From: Saccharopolyspora elongata
Lineage (GTDB): Bacteria > Actinomycetota > Actinomycetes > Mycobacteriales > Pseudonocardiaceae
Length of the DNA stretch: 64,000 nt
Reading direction: 5' to 3'
Assembly: GCF_004348985.1 (NCBI RefSeq)
Contig: NZ_SMKW01000009.1
Location: 89,276 to 153,275 of the forward strand
A model generated the notes under the pieces. It was not told the DNA's origin and made no database searches. It was given only the letters and a program-made list of their open reading frames with translations. Positions within the stretch are counted from its first letter, which is position 1. Each line of letters opens with the position of its first letter. This document shows, piece after piece, positions 62,963 to 64,000 of this stretch. The position numbers were made by a program, and so were the translations under genes.

Positions 62963-64000
62963 TCAGCGGCCGGGCCTGAGGTGCGGCGGCCGTCGGCGCA
63001 CCGTCGGGGTTTCCGCGCTGGTGGCGGCCGCTCGCCCCACGCGGTCCGCGACCGAGCCCCCGCTGCGGCCGGAGCTCTTCGCGGGCTCCCGGATCGCCAC
63101 CGCGGCGGCGATCGCCGTGGTGATCGGCACCGCGGCGACCAGGCCGATGCTGCCGACCAGCGTGCGCACGACCTCCTGCGCCACCGCCTGCGAACTCACC
63201 ACCTCGCCGAAGGTCCGGCCGGAGAGCGTGTACGCCAGCAGCAGCGGCAGCGCCGCGCCCGCATAGGCCAGGACCAGCGTGTTCACCGCCGACGACACGT
63301 GATCGCGGCCGATCCGCTGGCCCGCCTTGTAGAGCTGCCGCCAGGACAACGACGGGTTGGCCTTGCGCAGCTCCCACACCGCGCTGGTCTGGGTGACGGT
63401 CACGTCGTCGAGCACGCCGAGCGCGCCGATGACGATCCCGGCCAGCAGCAGGCCGCGCGCATCGATCGGCGTGCCGAGCACTCCCATCAGGCTCGCCGTG
63501 TCCTCGTCCAGCCCGGTCAGGCTGGTGGCAGCCGAGAAGACCACGCTGAGCAGGCCGATCAGGGCGAGGCTCAGCAGGGTGCCGAGCACCGCGGTCGAGG
63601 TCCGCGCGGAAAAGCCGTGCGTCAGGTAGAGCACCACGAACATGATCAGCCCGGCCCCGACGACCGCCACCAGCAGCGGGTCCTCGCCGGCGAGGATGGC
63701 GGGCAGCACGAAGCCGATCAGCACGACGAAGCTCAGCCCGAGCGCGACCAGCGCTGCGACGCCCTGCCAGCGGCCGAGCACGATCACCGCGGCCGCGAAC
63801 ACGAGGGCCAGGACCAGCAGCGGCATGCCGCGCTGGAAGTCGACGACCTGGTACGACGTCGGGTCGTCGGGGTTGGCCCCGGCGTAGCTGAGCACCACGT
63901 GGTCGCCGACGGCGAATCGCGGCGTGCCGGGGTCCGTCGGCACCGTCTGCTCGATCGTCCGGTCGGGGCGCGGCCCGTCCTGCATCTGGACTCCGAGCAC
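62963..64000 (-). CDS. YibE/F-family membrane protein (5-prime end outside window)
   Basis: At least 345 residues, with about eight helices. LALVFAAAVIVLGRWQGVAA, FVLYLTHGFSARTSTAVLGT-like segment, ARGLLLAGIVIGALGVLDDV followed by TVTQTSAVWELRKANPSLSW, and VNTLVLAYAGAALPLLLAYT are characteristic of YibE/F. The N-terminal soluble part (VGDHVVLSYAGANPDDPTSY) is cut by the window end, so the true start lies to the right. Function unknown; possibly transport. The C-terminal tail is basic and Ser/Arg-rich. Confidence 0.9.
   Translation of the reverse strand: MLGVQMQDGPRPDRTIEQTVPTDPGTPRFAVGDHVVLSYAGANPDDPTSYQVVDFQRGMPLLVLALVFAAAVIVLGRWQGVAALVALGLSFVVLIGFVLPAILAGEDPLLVAVVGAGLIMFVVLYLTHGFSARTSTAVLGTLLSLALIGLLSVVFSAATSLTGLDEDTASLMGVLGTPIDARGLLLAGIVIGALGVLDDVTVTQTSAVWELRKANPSLSWRQLYKAGQRIGRDHVSSAVNTLVLAYAGAALPLLLAYTLSGRTFGEVVSSQAVAQEVVRTLVGSIGLVAAVPITTAIAAAVAIREPAKSSGRSGGSVADRVGRAAATSAETPTVRRRPPHLRPGR

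Overview
The window is chromosomal DNA from a very GC-rich actinomycete, most probably Saccharopolyspora or a close relative in the Pseudonocardiaceae. This rests on the codon bias, the frequent GTG/TTG starts, the many helix-turn-helix/DUF397 genes, the SDG-type class A beta-lactamase, and a gene order (thrS, HIT, pgsA, pdxS, pdxT, yebC, ruvCAB, yajC-secDF, apt, relA, ppiB, MBL hydrolase, hisS) that matches the equivalent Mycobacterium segment. I could not run a database search, so the genus is an inference.

Left part (1-16.7 kb) is accessory and partly decayed. It starts with the N-terminal half of uvrA, then a beta-lactamase lying between fragments that look like thioredoxin reductase and enoyl-CoA hydratase. 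Next is a SNF2-helicase/SWIM operon whose junction has been duplicated into tiny overlapping reading frames, and then a junction joining the tail of an alpha/beta-hydrolase to a headless PTS membrane domain. Proline catabolism follows (proline dehydrogenase, P5C dehydrogenase, divergent PucR regulator), then a short-chain reductase and its divergent XRE regulator around a perfect 21-bp palindrome, then coaA.

Middle part (17-37.6 kb) carries an amino-acid permease, a universal stress protein followed by a class III adenylate cyclase, a two-gene tmsA/tmsB (bfaA/bfaB) unit for 10-methyl branched fatty acids, a 1295-residue membrane-anchored TPR protein, a lipase-maturation-factor-like membrane protein, an RlmA-type rRNA methyltransferase, a DUF397/DUF5753 regulator pair, an aldehyde dehydrogenase, fprA, and a methyltransferase coupled to a PAS-GGDEF-degenerate EAL protein.

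Right part (37.8-64 kb) is the conserved housekeeping block: thrS-HIT, pgsA, PLP synthase (pdxS and pdxT, here split by a cupin regulator and an azlCD exporter), yebC, Holliday junction resolution (ruvCAB behind an SOS box), the Sec accessory complex (yajC, secD, secF), apt, relA, a membrane-anchored cyclophilin, an MBL hydrolase, hisS and a partial YibE/F membrane protein. YceI, an EF-G-like GTPase and DUF4262 genes are inserted into it.

The most unusual content is intergenic. A 180-200 bp structured element occurs twice in full (48496-48678 and 62636-62833) and once shortened and inverted (50089-50172), with stems that change in compensating ways. A second family of long 3-prime-end hairpins has covarying arms around a conserved apical GCTATGG-like core (four copies). 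A third is a dispersed palindrome with a GACCTT loop (four copies plus one apparent deletion derivative). I saw no tRNA, rRNA, transposase, prophage or CRISPR array.
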